Assembly: GCF_030272615.1 (NCBI RefSeq)
Contig: NC_081413.1
Location: forward strand, 164,143,080-164,207,079
Length of the DNA: 64,000 bases
Direction: 5' to 3'
Source: Cryptomeria japonica
Lineage: Eukaryota > Streptophyta > Pinopsida > Cupressales > Cupressaceae
Part shown: positions 32,859 through 44,137 of the stretch, piece after piece
How positions within the stretch are numbered: the stretch's first letter is position 1
Layout of the letters: each line of letters begins with the position of its first letter
Made by a program: the position numbers and the translations under genes
Notes under the pieces: model-generated
The model's input: only the letters and a program-made list of their open reading frames with translations
The model's database searches: none
Told to the model about the DNA's origin: nothing

Positions 32859-35800
32859 CTAGTCAATGAGTTGGGGGTGAACGAGGGGAAGGTCTTTAGT
32901 GTTTTTAGAGTCCGCAAGGCTAATAGTGAAGATGTGGTTATATTCAGGTATGTCAAGGTAGTCATCGAGGTCGTCAATGGCACTCTCCTCATCAGTTTCG
33001 ATCGTGAGTGAGTCCAAATTATCATCACTAGTAGCACCCTCAGGGACAGGTGTCCTCATCCTATGTGATCCTGACCTAGGGCCCTGAAACGAAGCTTGTG
33101 CGGGATCCTTATGGGTCGGTTCTTGACCAACTCTGAATTTCTTGTAAAACTCCTCCTCCTCTGTAGGTTCATCTGGCTCTCTAAATGTCTCATTAAGTTC
33201 ATAATCGCTGGAGGATTTGTCTGAACCCCATTCCCACTCATTGGAGTCTGTGGAATAATTATCCTCTTGTTGAACTTCAGCCACTTTGACTCGCCATATC
33301 TGTTTTGTTCTCTTGTGTTGAATCTTGGGGTTTAGAAAACCAAGCCCCTTAGAGCGTTCCCTTCTTGTAGTTAGCTCAGGTTGTAGAGGCTCCATGACAC
33401 CTTCTTTGCGTAGTCCGAGAGGACTTTTTCCATCATACCCGAATCTCTGCAGAATTTTGAAACCTTTACCATAGTTTTCACAGGGTATTATAATTTGATC
33501 ATGTGTATCATCTTCAGCGTCCTTATATAGCATTTTATATAAACTTTCTTCCTCTAGTTCGCCCCATTTTTGAAAGACGGTAGGATCCCATTTGAGGAGC
33601 ATGATGGAGATTTTCTTATTTGGATGTGGTCTCCCATATTCCTTGGGGGAGTTCATGACTTGTCGTAAGAACATTGTTTGATTCAGAGTGTATTCTCCCA
33701 TGCCTTTGTCTTGAAACCTGGCTCTAAGTTCACCTTGTTTGGATGTCGAGGGCTTTAATGACTCAGGATCAATATATGCTGAAGAAGGAGTAGCCTCACG
33801 ATTGCTGGGAATGATAATCTCAGTATGTGATCTCAAGTTATTGCAATATATGAATGGATTTGGATCACCATTGACCGTTACCTCGACTCCATTATGAGGA
33901 AATTTTATGCACTGATGGTATGTTGATGGGACCGCTCTCATTTCATGAATCCATGGACGTCCTAGCAATATGTTATACGTGAGGTCTAGATCCAGGACTT
34001 GACAAATCACGTCCTTTGTTACTGGCCCTATTCTGAGTGGTAAGATGACCGTGCCCTTGGACGAGCGCTCTTCATCATCATAAGCCTTAATAGTGATTTG
34101 GTTTGTAGCATTCACAGCTTTGTCAGAATATCCCAATTGTCTGATGGTGCTCAATGTACAAATATTAAGACCTGCTCCTCCATCTATCAGGACTCGTTTT
34201 ATTCGGTGTTTATGTATGAAGGCTTCAATATGTAGAGGTGCATTATGAGGCTGACTTATGGAGGCGTCATCGGCTTCTGTAAATGTGAGGGAGTGTGGAA
34301 CGGATAGGTATCCCACCATGGCTTGAAACTGATCCACGTTTAGATCCGTAGGGACAGCAGTATCTCTCAAGGTTTTGTCAAGGACAGCTTTATGTGCAGG
34401 AGATATACGTAAGAGCTCAAGAATAGAGATGAGTGCGGGTGTTTTCCCTAATTGCTCTACAAGATCGTACTCAGGCTTAGTTGACGGAAGATTGGTATTC
34501 TTAGAAGAGGTTCCTGGCAATGTGATCTTACCTCGACGGGTTGTAACATGACATTCAGAGGTAGCTTCGGATGAAGATCCCACACCTTTTAGGACAATTT
34601 TAGGTCGCTGAGGAGGATTCTCAGGATTTTTATTTTTGATAGTAATGGTAGAAATATGATTGTCCATTGAGATGTGATTAATAGTGGAATCATAATTGTA
34701 AGATGTTCTGGTGTAATTGGCTTGATCATCTGTGACTTTGCCTTTTCCCTTGTCATGTTTTGGGAATGGTTCCTTAAACACCTCATGCTCTTGGTTAGAT
34801 GAATGTCCCTCAATCTCAATATCTCCTCTGTCAATGAGATCCTGTACAATGTTTTTCAATCGATGGCAATTACTTGTCTTGTGACCCTTGCTCTTATGAA
34901 ATTCGCAATATTCATCATCATTCCACCAATTCGGTTTTACCTTTGGTTCATATGGAGGAAAATCTGGGACCGTGATCACTTTGTTTGCTACAAGCTTTTT
35001 GAATACTGATTCAAGTGGTTCTCCCAATGGAGTGTACTTCCTTCGTGGCCTAGCAGCCGTTTGATTGTTCACTTGATTGTTGGTAGAATTTGATCCAGAA
35101 AAGATGAACTTTGGTCTCACTGTGTTAGCATCAACAACACCATCATTAATTGTGTTCTTGTTCTTGTTCCAAAACTTTGGTTTGTCCTTTCCTTTGAAGT
35201 CCTCTTTGTTTTCTTTGAATAGTTTGATAACTCCTTGTTCAATTAAGACTCTTTCTGTTGCTAGGCCCTTTTCAATGACATCCTTGAATGTAGACAAACA
35301 AGCTTTTCTGAGATCATAACCAATAGCCTTGTTAACATTTTGTGTGAACATTTCCACCATTTGTTTTTGCGGGATTTCACAAGAGCATCTGCTAGCTAAG
35401 TTTCTCCATCTTTGCAAAAATGATGCAAAAGATTCTCCTTCTTTTTGTTTCGTATTGCACAAGGTAGTAACTGAGACATCTGTTTCAATGTTGTAAGAGA
35501 AATGTTGAATGAATGCCTCTGCCAAGTCGCCCCATGACTTAATACCGGGAGGTAATTGAGAAAACCATTCCATCGCTTGATCTCCTAAGCTCTGTGGGAA
35601 CAACCTCATTAAGTATGTTTCTTCTGCTGCTACCTCAATGCAAGCTGTGAAGAATTGTCTTATGTGTGCCTTGGGATCTCCTCTCCCTCTATATTTTTCA
35701 AATTTCGGTGTTGCAAAGTGCGGAGGAAACGGAGGCATTGGAATGCTCTTATCAAAGGGATAAGGGCATATATCTCTCATAGTATATGTGGGTTTTGATG

Positions 35801-36731
35801 TGCCCATGTCTTCCACTTTCTTTTGTAGATCTCTAATTTGTTGCTCCAAATTATTTTTGGGAGGAGATGGATTTCTTGTAGCATATCCCATGTTTGAAAC
35901 ACCCATTTGAGGAGGAGCTTGTTGCATGTATGGATGATACTGATCGTAGACATGTCCATATGGAGGTCTATATTGTTGCGACATGTATGGAGCACTTGGC
36001 ATAATTTCTTGTTGAGGGACCCCATATCTGTTTTGTGTGTATAAACCATATTCAATAGGCCTTTCATTTTCCATTGTGTTGCCCCCAATTTTGGCATGAG
36101 GTCTCCTTGTGTCAAAATTTTGAGGAAGTCCTTGAGTATCCATTTGTCTTGGTTGACCCATATCTTGAGCATGTGTTTGAACATAAGGCCTCCATGATGG
36201 TCTTTGAGTGTAAGTATCGTGCATTTGAGCTTGTGTATGTGGGATTGCTGGTTTCTGAAGCAAAACTGATGGTGACTCAGGCATCATATTCGGTCCTCTA
36301 TTTCCTCCACTATTTGGTCTCCTTTGATCCATGTTGGATTGAGTTCGTTGTGAGGGTCGACTTTCCATAAGTTGAGATAAGTCAAAATCATGTGGTATTT
36401 TAGCTCCACTTTGTGCCATCATGTTTAAAAAGTATTGACGATCTCTCCTCATTATCTCTTCAACCAATATATTGAATTGAGGATCCATTATAGATTCTTG
36501 TATGTCTGCTGATAGTATTGAAGAATTGTCCACATTATCATTGTGTGTAGCGTTGTGTATAGCGTTTGCGCTTTCCATATTTGGATTGTGTCTATAAACA
36601 TTCATGTCTGGTAATGTAGTGTGCTCAGGATTGTAGAAGACATCATTGTCATACTCATAAGAACTCATGTTTACGGGCCCTTGAGCTTCTTTAGCTTTTC
36701 TCCTAGATTTTTGAAGACGGGTTTCAACCAT
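32859..36731 (-). CDS. E1 Gag-protease polyprotein (1,290 codons)
   Basis: Starts at an ATG (36731) after the long leader. The first 330 residues are Gln/Pro/Tyr/Met-rich and disordered. A Gag core domain lies at about 340-510 (KFEKYRGRGDPKAHI, QAMEWFSQLPPGIKSW, SFASFLQRWRNLASRC). A CX2HX4HX4C zinc motif (CEFHKSKGHKTSNC) lies near 609. The aspartic protease active site is LIDGGAGLNIC near 852, a variant of the usual Asp-Thr/Ser-Gly. A G-patch-like module lies near 1083-1128 (GFKILQRFGYDGKSPLGL). It ends at a TAG, with the frame continuing into the next segment. It supplies the particle shell and the processing enzyme. Confidence 0.9.
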   Translation of the reverse strand: MVETRLQKSRRKAKEAQGPVNMSSYEYDNDVFYNPEHTTLPDMNVYRHNPNMESANAIHNATHNDNVDNSSILSADIQESIMDPQFNILVEEIMRRDRQYFLNMMAQSGAKIPHDFDLSQLMESRPSQRTQSNMDQRRPNSGGNRGPNMMPESPSVLLQKPAIPHTQAQMHDTYTQRPSWRPYVQTHAQDMGQPRQMDTQGLPQNFDTRRPHAKIGGNTMENERPIEYGLYTQNRYGVPQQEIMPSAPYMSQQYRPPYGHVYDQYHPYMQQAPPQMGVSNMGYATRNPSPPKNNLEQQIRDLQKKVEDMGTSKPTYTMRDICPYPFDKSIPMPPFPPHFATPKFEKYRGRGDPKAHIRQFFTACIEVAAEETYLMRLFPQSLGDQAMEWFSQLPPGIKSWGDLAEAFIQHFSYNIETDVSVTTLCNTKQKEGESFASFLQRWRNLASRCSCEIPQKQMVEMFTQNVNKAIGYDLRKACLSTFKDVIEKGLATERVLIEQGVIKLFKENKEDFKGKDKPKFWNKNKNTINDGVVDANTVRPKFIFSGSNSTNNQVNNQTAARPRRKYTPLGEPLESVFKKLVANKVITVPDFPPYEPKVKPNWWNDDEYCEFHKSKGHKTSNCHRLKNIVQDLIDRGDIEIEGHSSNQEHEVFKEPFPKHDKGKGKVTDDQANYTRTSYNYDSTINHISMDNHISTITIKNKNPENPPQRPKIVLKGVGSSSEATSECHVTTRRGKITLPGTSSKNTNLPSTKPEYDLVEQLGKTPALISILELLRISPAHKAVLDKTLRDTAVPTDLNVDQFQAMVGYLSVPHSLTFTEADDASISQPHNAPLHIEAFIHKHRIKRVLIDGGAGLNICTLSTIRQLGYSDKAVNATNQITIKAYDDEERSSKGTVILPLRIGPVTKDVICQVLDLDLTYNILLGRPWIHEMRAVPSTYHQCIKFPHNGVEVTVNGDPNPFIYCNNLRSHTEIIIPSNREATPSSAYIDPESLKPSTSKQGELRARFQDKGMGEYTLNQTMFLRQVMNSPKEYGRPHPNKKISIMLLKWDPTVFQKWGELEEESLYKMLYKDAEDDTHDQIIIPCENYGKGFKILQRFGYDGKSPLGLRKEGVMEPLQPELTTRRERSKGLGFLNPKIQHKRTKQIWRVKVAEVQQEDNYSTDSNEWEWGSDKSSSDYELNETFREPDEPTEEEEFYKKFRVGQEPTHKDPAQASFQGPRSGSHRMRTPVPEGATSDDNLDSLTIETDEESAIDDLDDYLDIPEYNHIFTISLADSKNTKDLPLVHPQLID

Positions 36732-37216
36732 GAACTAGGTGTTAGACCAATATGTGAGAGACTTAGACGAAAATGACAAGAGTATGTAAGACCAAGAGTT
36801 GTATGGAGTGTAAATGAATCTGAAGTTTACTTGCAATGTCCAAAGTGTAAGACCAAATATGTATGTTGTAGAGTAGGTGTGACTTCCAAAGAGAGGATAG
36901 TTTCTCTTGATGAGGTAAGCTGACCTTGACTCTAAGTAAGACCAAATGAGACCCAAAGGTAAGAAACCTTGATGAGGGACCACTTAGCAAAGTGTTGTAG
37001 TATGTAGTGTGTTGACAAAGTATAGTGAGGACAAGCAAGTGACCTTTTGACTCAAGTTTAGACAAGTATGACTGTAAAATGAGGTATGAAGCAATGATGG
37101 ACTATGTAAGACCTTAGAACAGGCTGAATGCTAGATGAACCTGAAGAGACAATCTAGGAAGCTCAAGTGTGCCGAAACTGATTTCTTTGTTTGCTTGACT
37201 GTTAAACTTTTTTAAA

Positions 37217-37505
37217 TCCTGACACAGACGCCTCTGTATACTTCACAGACGCGGTTTTAAGACACAGACGCTATTCTGTTTGACACAAACGTGATTCTGA
37301 GATTTCCTGTTGATGTTTGCTGGGACTGTAACAGTTTTTTTGCAATTGTGGACACAGACGCGCCTGTATAATTCACAGACGCTATTCCCAGACACAGACG
37401 TGTCTCTGTTCGACACAGACGGTGATAAAAACACAGACGCTATTCTGTACTTCACAGACGCGTTTATCAGACACAGACGCGGTTTTAACAGACACAGACG
37501 CGTTT
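37217..37505. repeat. CACAGACGC motif cluster 1 in the E1 leader
   Basis: About a dozen copies of CACAGACGCG and close variants, often preceded by GA and spaced irregularly at roughly 18-30 bp, with variable spacers such as CTATTCTGT and GGTTTTAA. Confidence 0.85.
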
Positions 37506-38726
37506 CTGTAACCTTAGTGCAATCTTTCCTATCTGTGAATTTGTTTTGCTGTGACCAAATCTGATTTTTCGACTGTTTTTCGTGACAAGAGGACACAGTG
37601 TTGATGACCCAATGTTTGCAGACTGTTTAGACTCCAAAAAGTATGTTGTTTGATGTAAAAAGTTTTTGCATACACTTGAAGACACAAAAGACACAATGTT
37701 TTGCTGTTTTGTCTTGATTGTTTGAGTGTTTATCATAAGTCAAGCACAATTCTTATGGCTGGCCAGGACAATAATTGTTGATCCCACATGGGGTTTTACC
37801 CCCGAGGCTACGCTATTCAGAGCGGATACTTAGATGCTTGACCTCACTGGCTCCACCCTCGGCACTCACTTCTCGGGTCAGCCAAGCATCAGTCCCCATG
37901 AAAACTCCCCATGGCGAACTTTGTATCTCTACTAAGAACCGTATGTGTGTGGGCCGCTACCAGAGGTCCGACCTCCTGCCTCAACAACTAGAAGGATTTG
38001 GGCATCTAAAACAATGAGGTACTAGTAAGGGCATCCGCTCGTGTGGCCATACATGCGGCACTTTCAGCTCTGTAAATACAGAAGGCTCCCAGCCGGTAGG
38101 GGTTACGCCCTACAAATGATCAAATAAATTTGATCAAACGGGTTTATGGGGAGACATAGTGTCGGTATGAACTAATCAGCACACGTTATTCATAGTTTTC
38201 ACCATGAATACATTTGATTATAGTGGCTTGGAAGAAGATGGCTTTTCTTTTGCTACCACTTGGGTCGTTCTCTTCTCACTAGTAGTCCTAATGACCACAC
38301 GGGAAGACAGGCCCTCTAAAGAATAAACAAAAAGAGCCTATTGCTCAAGACACAAAAGACAATGGTTCAATTTTAGTGCACCAATTGAAGTGTTTGCTAA
38401 GCTATGAAGACAAGGCACACAAATAAAATTACAAAAACCCTAGCTAAGGCCCTGCAACAAAATTGTTAGTAGTTTGGGTTGTTTCAAATGATAACCCCTT
38501 CCTGCAAGCACACAAGTTAGGTAAATTTTAAGAAAACCCAAAAAGACTTTGTGAAAAGGGGCCTTCAACAAAAACGTGTTTGCCTCCAAAGCAAGCTGCA
38601 CAAACCAGGTTAGCTAGATCTGCAAAGGTTAGCCAAAAATAAGCCAGATCTGAAAACCCTAAGTACAAAATCCGAAAAGCCGAATCGAAAAACTTGAAAA
38701 AAAAAAATTTTGCAAAACAGAATGCA

Positions 38727-39003
38727 CAGACGCTGTTATACTAGACACAGACGCGTCTGTCCGACATAGACGCAGCTCTGTGATTCGCAGACGTGATTTC
38801 AGAACACAGACGCCTTTTTATTCTTCAGACGCGATCAGATGGTTCACAGACGCGATTAGGGATCACAGGCGCGACTCGGGATCACAGACGCGACTTTCGG
38901 AAACCTGCAAAAAATAGAAAATGACAGAAACACAGACGCGATAAAAGATGTCACAGACGCCTCTGAAATACAAAAACGCGATCCGAACACTCGCAGACGC
39001 GGA
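38727..39003. repeat. CACAGACGC motif cluster 2 in the E1 leader
   Basis: Another dozen copies of the same motif, next to the primer-binding site and separated from cluster 1 by 1.2 kb. Confidence 0.85.
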
Positions 39004-39093
39004 AAAAACCTAAAATGTCGTCGAAATCGTCCGATCTGCAACTTCAAAAAAATGCAAAATCTGCAACAAAATGTTAAATGCAAAGGGACAAGA

Positions 39094-39111
39094 GTCCCAC
39101 CGGGCGTGCCA
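39094..39111 (-). promoter_or_regulatory. Primer-binding site of E1
   Basis: The minus strand reads TGGCACGCCCGGTGGGAC, three bases from the LTR end. It starts with TGG as required. The matching tRNA is not identified here; it is not initiator Met. Confidence 0.75.
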
Positions 39112-39114
39112 AAA

Positions 39115-39907
39115 TGTATATGGTGAAAATGGATAGCAATAAACAACAATATTGAAAGACTAAAATGGATTCAACCACCAAACCCTAGCCTAACAATGAA
39201 CAAAGATCCACCATAACATATGAAGATAACCTAAGACAATGCAAAATAACTCAAAATCACAAAGATTATACCATCACATGTCCACTAGGGTTTTGATCTC
39301 CATTCTTCCTATCTCCATTGATCTTGTTTGATATATTTGCTCTCAGATTTTAATATGCACAAGAGCTCAACAAAGAATGGAATGTGGTTGCAAGTGGAAT
39401 TGTAGTGTAGCCAAGTACTCCAGAATTAGTCATTAGTCATTAGGGTATGTCATTAGGGTTTGATAATGAAGAAAGCATCTCCTTAAATAGAAGACACAAT
39501 AGAAATGGAGGGTTAAGATTGAGAGGTGTAAAAAGAGAGGTCGGCTAGGATTAGAGGGTAGGTATAAGAAATACCAAAATAATGAAAGAGGTAGGTAGTG
39601 TAGGAAATAAGAGATGAATGACATGTGTCATGTGTAGAAAAGGTTAATGAATTAATTAAATAAATAAAGATTTATTTAATTAATAGAAGAAGTAGGGCAA
39701 TTAAATAAATAAAATATTTATTTAATTTAGGAAAGGGATAATTTAAATAAATAAATGTATTTATTTAAATGAGAAATAAGGCTAGAAGAGGATAAATGAA
39801 TTAATTAAATAAATAAAGATTTATTTAATTAATAGAAGAATTAGGCTTAGATAATTAAATAAATAAAATATTTATTTAATTAGACATGACAATTTTGGGT
39901 GTCTACA
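39115..39907 (-). mobile_element. 5' LTR of E1
   Basis: 793 bp, partner of 25362-26154 with two visible differences. It drives transcription leftwards. The palindrome array is at about 39650-39882. Confidence 0.95.
39482..39490 (-). promoter_or_regulatory. Putative TATA element of the E1 LTR
   Basis: CTATTTAAG on the minus strand, downstream of the palindrome-rich U3. It is a weaker match than the D TATA box. Confidence 0.4.
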
Positions 39908-39912
39908 GTGGT
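39908..39912. repeat. Target site duplication of E1 (right)
   Basis: GTGGT, identical to 25357-25361. Confidence 0.95.
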
Positions 39913-40206
39913 TATATGCTTTGTGTTCTATTTATGATGTATGATTCTATGTGATGCTCTATGATGCAATCTATATGACTTAGAAATACATTCTATATGA
40001 TTTTACTTATGCTTTATGTGTGATACATGATTATGTATGATATATGATGCAGTTCTATGTGCTTATGATGTATGATGTGATGTGTAGATGATGTAATGCA
40101 ATGAATCTACATGATAATGCAGACTAATTGAACTAATATGAAATGGTGGTATATGATAATGCAAACTTAAATGAACTATGTATTATTGAATCTATGTTAT
40201 AATTAT
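39908..40206 (-). other. E2 3' region between E1 and element C
   Basis: About 300 bp, AT-rich, dominated by TATGATG/TGATGCA words, with no ORF. Joined to 25290-25361 it lines up with E1 27600-27800, which supports it being E2 sequence. Confidence 0.65.
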
Positions 40207-41132
40207 TGAAATTAGGGATCACTTAGAGGGGGAGGTGAATCAGTTATCTATTGGTCAATGAGTTTTATGACTAATCTTTAAACCATCAAAAGCATAAACA
40301 TGAAACTAAAATGCAGAAACACAAAGTAACCAGCCACAAAATCATAAAACTAGATTTTTTATGTGGAAACCCAAATGGGAAAAACCAAAGTGGGATTTGA
40401 ACCCACAATACTATTCCACTATGGTCAATAGCAAAACGATATTATAAAATGAGGAATGCACTTCCATTCAGGCATACTTCCTAGAGCTTACATCTCATTT
40501 ACAATAGGGGATACAACCTTGAAAGGCTCACTACCTTATTGATCAATTACAATGATGAAATACAATGAATGAACTCCAAAATAACATCTAACAAATGCCT
40601 AGATGAGTTTCGGTTAAGTGCAAAATCTCTAACTGTATCTGCTCTGCAACTCTTCTCTGTTTCATGTCTCAGTTAGCTAATGGATCAAGAATACGCACGT
40701 GAAACTACACTACAAAGGATTATTGATCACCACTCACTCACATACAATCATACCATATGTCAAAATGATCATCTACACTGGTCTTATATATCCGAAATCA
40801 CAAAATAGATCATTCACCAGGTCGACCTCTTAATGTAACATGTAGCCTTATGTCGACTTGACCGAATCACCAAATGATGATAAAATTTTATCTCTATGTC
40901 AGCCCAATCATCCTATACACGATTCATGACACCACAATCACCAAAAAGATTCTGGACCAAACTACTCTATTCAACTTGAAATACCTGTTAACTGGCTACC
41001 GATTCACATCTACTTCTGGATATCAAGATCTATGATTATCGGATAGCAATCACATAAAGAGTTGTCATCAATGACAACCCTAAAACATTAATCAAGCATC
41101 AACAACCACTGGATGAGTGTCAATGGCCAATA
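40207..41132 (-). mobile_element. 3' LTR of element C
   Basis: About 926 bp, related to the B LTRs. The ends are decayed (TGAAATTAGGG start, CCAATA end in place of CCAACA). The polypurine tract CCAAAGGGGGAGAT follows at 41133-41146 on the minus strand. Confidence 0.75.
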
Positions 41133-42323
41133 ATCTCCCCCTTTGGCATTGATGGAAACACTCATGAAAAATGGCTAAGTGTTGAAACTTGTACACTAGA
41201 TCAAAATTGCTAAGGCTCCCCCTTAGACAAAGAATTCTGAAACCTGCAATATGCTCTGTACATTACACTCTTCTACTATACATTTTTCACTTTTATTCTC
41301 CCCCTTTGACAACAATGCCAAAGATGGGGTGTTCTCCAAAACTTATATACAAAGATACCTATCAGAGACTTTACAATTACTTAAAAAACATCAGCGAAAA
41401 TGGTCTTCAAAAATCCTAGGTGAGTGTCCCACCCACTCTTCAAGTTATCCAAAACTGTGACGAATGCACTTAAAGTATATGCATGAATCTCTACCTCCTT
41501 TTGTTTAGATGGAATAGGTTGTCCCATAACCTTCATACAATCAACCTTATTACTCAACATGGTGTCCAACTGAGGGGCAATCAAATTCTAGAGTTCACCA
41601 ACTTTCCTGAAAATTTTGTCCTTATCCTCATTGAAGCTTGAGATTTGATCATTGAGAGCCATTATCTACCCTTCTACATTGCTGGTCAGAGCTACATTAG
41701 GATCAAAGAAATATGAAATACCAACAAGTTTACCTTGGCAAACACTTATTTGCTTGTCTATGTCTACTGTAAACTTTGGCAAAATTACACAAGACATATA
41801 TATTTTACCACCTTCTGATAATGCATCTAAAATAGTTTGTAGACTTTCATTCTATCTGACCATTTTATATCATTCTTCAGAATGTTTACATTCTTACCTC
41901 CTTAAATCTATCTAATAGTCCCTTATTAGTAGACTTCTCCAAAGAATCAAAATTGGTATTTACATTATTAATCATTTGCAGTAATTTACCGGAGGGGCTA
42001 GAATTAGGATCTAACTATACACCTGAAGCCACCTTCTGTAACACGTCAACAGACATCAAAATAATTTTTTTGTCCTCAGACTCTTATTTGACTAGATCCT
42101 GACTGACCTATGCTTGTACAACAGCTGCAAGCATTAGCTTCTCTGTCAGAGACATTGTCTAAAGATTTAGAGGACCATCAAGATTGATAAAGATCTAGGG
42201 TGGGGTCCTTGTGACTGGAGGAGTGTCAATTGCCAGATCAACAACTCCTTTTCCTTTATCTACCTCTACATCCTTCACCTCAACACTATCCTCTTTATCC
42301 TATGCATTGGTGTTACCACTTAA
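40207..42323 (-). mobile_element. Truncated element C (A/B/C family)
   Basis: It contains one LTR (40207-41132) and the adjacent internal region, closely related to element B. The sequence matches B 10157-10582 joined to B from 17167 and so shows the family without the A insertion. It stops abruptly near 42323, in the middle of the region matching B 17930; ORF1, most of ORF2 and the second LTR are missing. The internal part is a degraded C-terminal end of ORF2 with many stops. Confidence 0.8.
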
Positions 42324-44137
42324 TAGAAGATAAAGACCAAATATGACAAAATTCATCAGTCATATTGATCTGTGTCTTTTCTTTGATTGTTTGATGTGAT
42401 GGTTGATAATGTCTGATCTTCGAAAGTGTGGACCTTGTTTAAGACTTTCTTGTTTGGTTTTGAGTGTATCCATCATTGTTTAAGACAAGATAATGATCAC
42501 TTGATATGGATAATTGATACGATTAATAAGACCGTTTGGTTGCAAATTTTGATAAGATAGTTTTATCCTTTGTGAACTTCATGCAAAGTGTTTGTTGGAT
42601 ATATGTTAGGGTGTTTAATTTTTGTAAGACATGTTATTGCAAGGTTTTAGATTGATTTTCAATTTTTAGTTTGTTTTTCAATTTATTCTATGTTTAGGTT
42701 TTTTTCAGGATCATTTTTGAATGTTTTTTGATGTTTTTGGTTGATTTCTTTAGGACTATTTTTTTATGTTTTTGATATTTTATGCTTTATTATTTTTCTA
42801 TATTTTTTTAAGACTTTTAATGCTTTTTAGGATTTTTTAGGACCTTTTACGCTTTTTAGGATGTTTTTGAGGACTTTATCTAATTTTTTGGATTTTTTTC
42901 AAGACTTTATTTCATTTTTAGGAACTTTTTAGGACTTTTATCTAATTTTTAGGATTTTTTAGTTATGCTACCAGTATGCAAACCTACTATAACATGATAA
43001 TCTACAGAATACATATGGAGACAATTTAATTTTTGGCATGACCTATGCTAATGTAGTATGAAATATGAAGATGCATTTCCTATTTGAAAAAGGATAATAG
43101 TGTGTGTCTTTCACTTTGAAATGCACTAATTGGATTAAAGGTATGAAACATTTTAGAGATAGGAGTTCAATCCATTCTTAGAAGATCTAGGACTATCCAA
43201 CTTAAAACACTATGCAACCAAGATTTATAAATGTAGACGCGGAAAACTTCCCCACCAATTCTTGAGACTTTGATCTTCTTTTTCCCATGTGCGTGCCATT
43301 GAATTTATTCTGACTCTTATAACTATTAAAGACCCTTGGAATCCTATGTGACTAGCTACATGAGTTATTGACTTCAAATTCATCCTGGATAGAGCCTCGC
43401 TACCAGTTAGACATCTATAGCCTCGACGAGGTTATAAACTATAATCTCTCAAATATTTCTCCATTGTCAACAAGAATCCATAGCCCTGATGGAGTTACTT
43501 GCATGTTCCCATAGTCAATCTTTAATTGCACTTATATGCATGATATTTCAGTTATATATCTTTTGCTATTTTGCCTCGATATTTTTGATATGGATTTTGG
43601 CATAGCACTTTTTTCTTTTTTCTTTTATTTTCTTGCCTTGACTTGTAAGTAATGAAACCCTATTTGGGTATGATGATTACAACGACGTTGAAGTAGAATT
43701 TTGGATTTTTCACTAGCCACATGACCAACTAGGTATCTGTAATGACTTAGAGAAATTGATTAATGTGTGAGATATAGGGATTGATAGATTTTGGGTAACA
43801 TGCCTCAATAGTGAAACTTCTACCCAACCATGGATAAATCTCAATCACAAGGTGACATGAGATAACCTTCATGTACCAGTATCTAGGAAATGAGACAACC
43901 TTCACTCCTTTTAGTGCAAATAAGTAAATGACTTAAAAAAATTGCCTTGTTTTATTGATGCAGCTATATGTGCAAGCATAGGCTATATGCACAAGCATAG
44001 GCTATATGCGCAAGCATAGGCTATATGCTATGAAGATTGAGAGTGTGATGTGGTTAAGAAAGAAACTATATGAGATGCAATGCTTTAAAGAATATGATAT
44101 GCAAGTACAAAAAATAAAGACTAAATTAATCCAACCC
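42324..44137 (-). other. E2 3' region next to integrase
   Basis: About 1.8 kb without a gene. It includes a T-rich stretch with many TTTTTAGGA/GGACTTTT words (about 42640-42965) and a 19-bp tandem repeat at 43963-44030. Confidence 0.65.
43963..44030. repeat. 19-bp tandem repeat, about 3.5 copies
   Basis: GCTATATGCGCAAGCATAG units begin at 43963, 43982, 44001 and 44020, with single-base differences. Confidence 0.8.

Larger units (their letters stand above)
36732..39093 (-). other. E1 leader between primer-binding site and gag
   Basis: About 2.4 kb with no supported ORF. It contains two clusters of a CACAGACGC motif (37217-37505 and 38727-39003). Between them lies a GC-richer block at about 37780-38130 with short self-complementary pieces, which could be the RNA dimerisation or packaging region (inference). 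Confidence 0.75.
25362..39907 (-). mobile_element. Young Ty3/gypsy Tat-type retrotransposon E1 (14.5 kb)
   Basis: Full-length insertion with a perfect 5-bp duplication, two 793-bp LTRs that differ at two positions, a polypurine tract and a primer-binding site. Reading leftwards it has a 2.4-kb leader, gag-protease, RT, RNase H, a second archaeal-type RNase H, integrase, a 1.7-kb noncoding stretch and an opposite-strand PMD-type ORF before the 3' LTR. The second RNase H and the extra ORF are marks of the plant Tat lineage. Three in-frame stops cut gag-pol. It sits in the 3' region of E2. Confidence 0.95.

Noticed and set aside
32397-32861. Programmed readthrough at the E1 stops
   Set aside because: Three stops at non-equivalent places, one inside the conserved RT-RNase H join where E2 has an intact codon, fit point mutation better than recoding.
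37217-39003. Regular CACAGACGC repeats as a possible CRISPR-like array
   Set aside because: The motif is only 9-10 bp, spacing is irregular, and the array lies in the leader of a plant LTR element with no associated genes.
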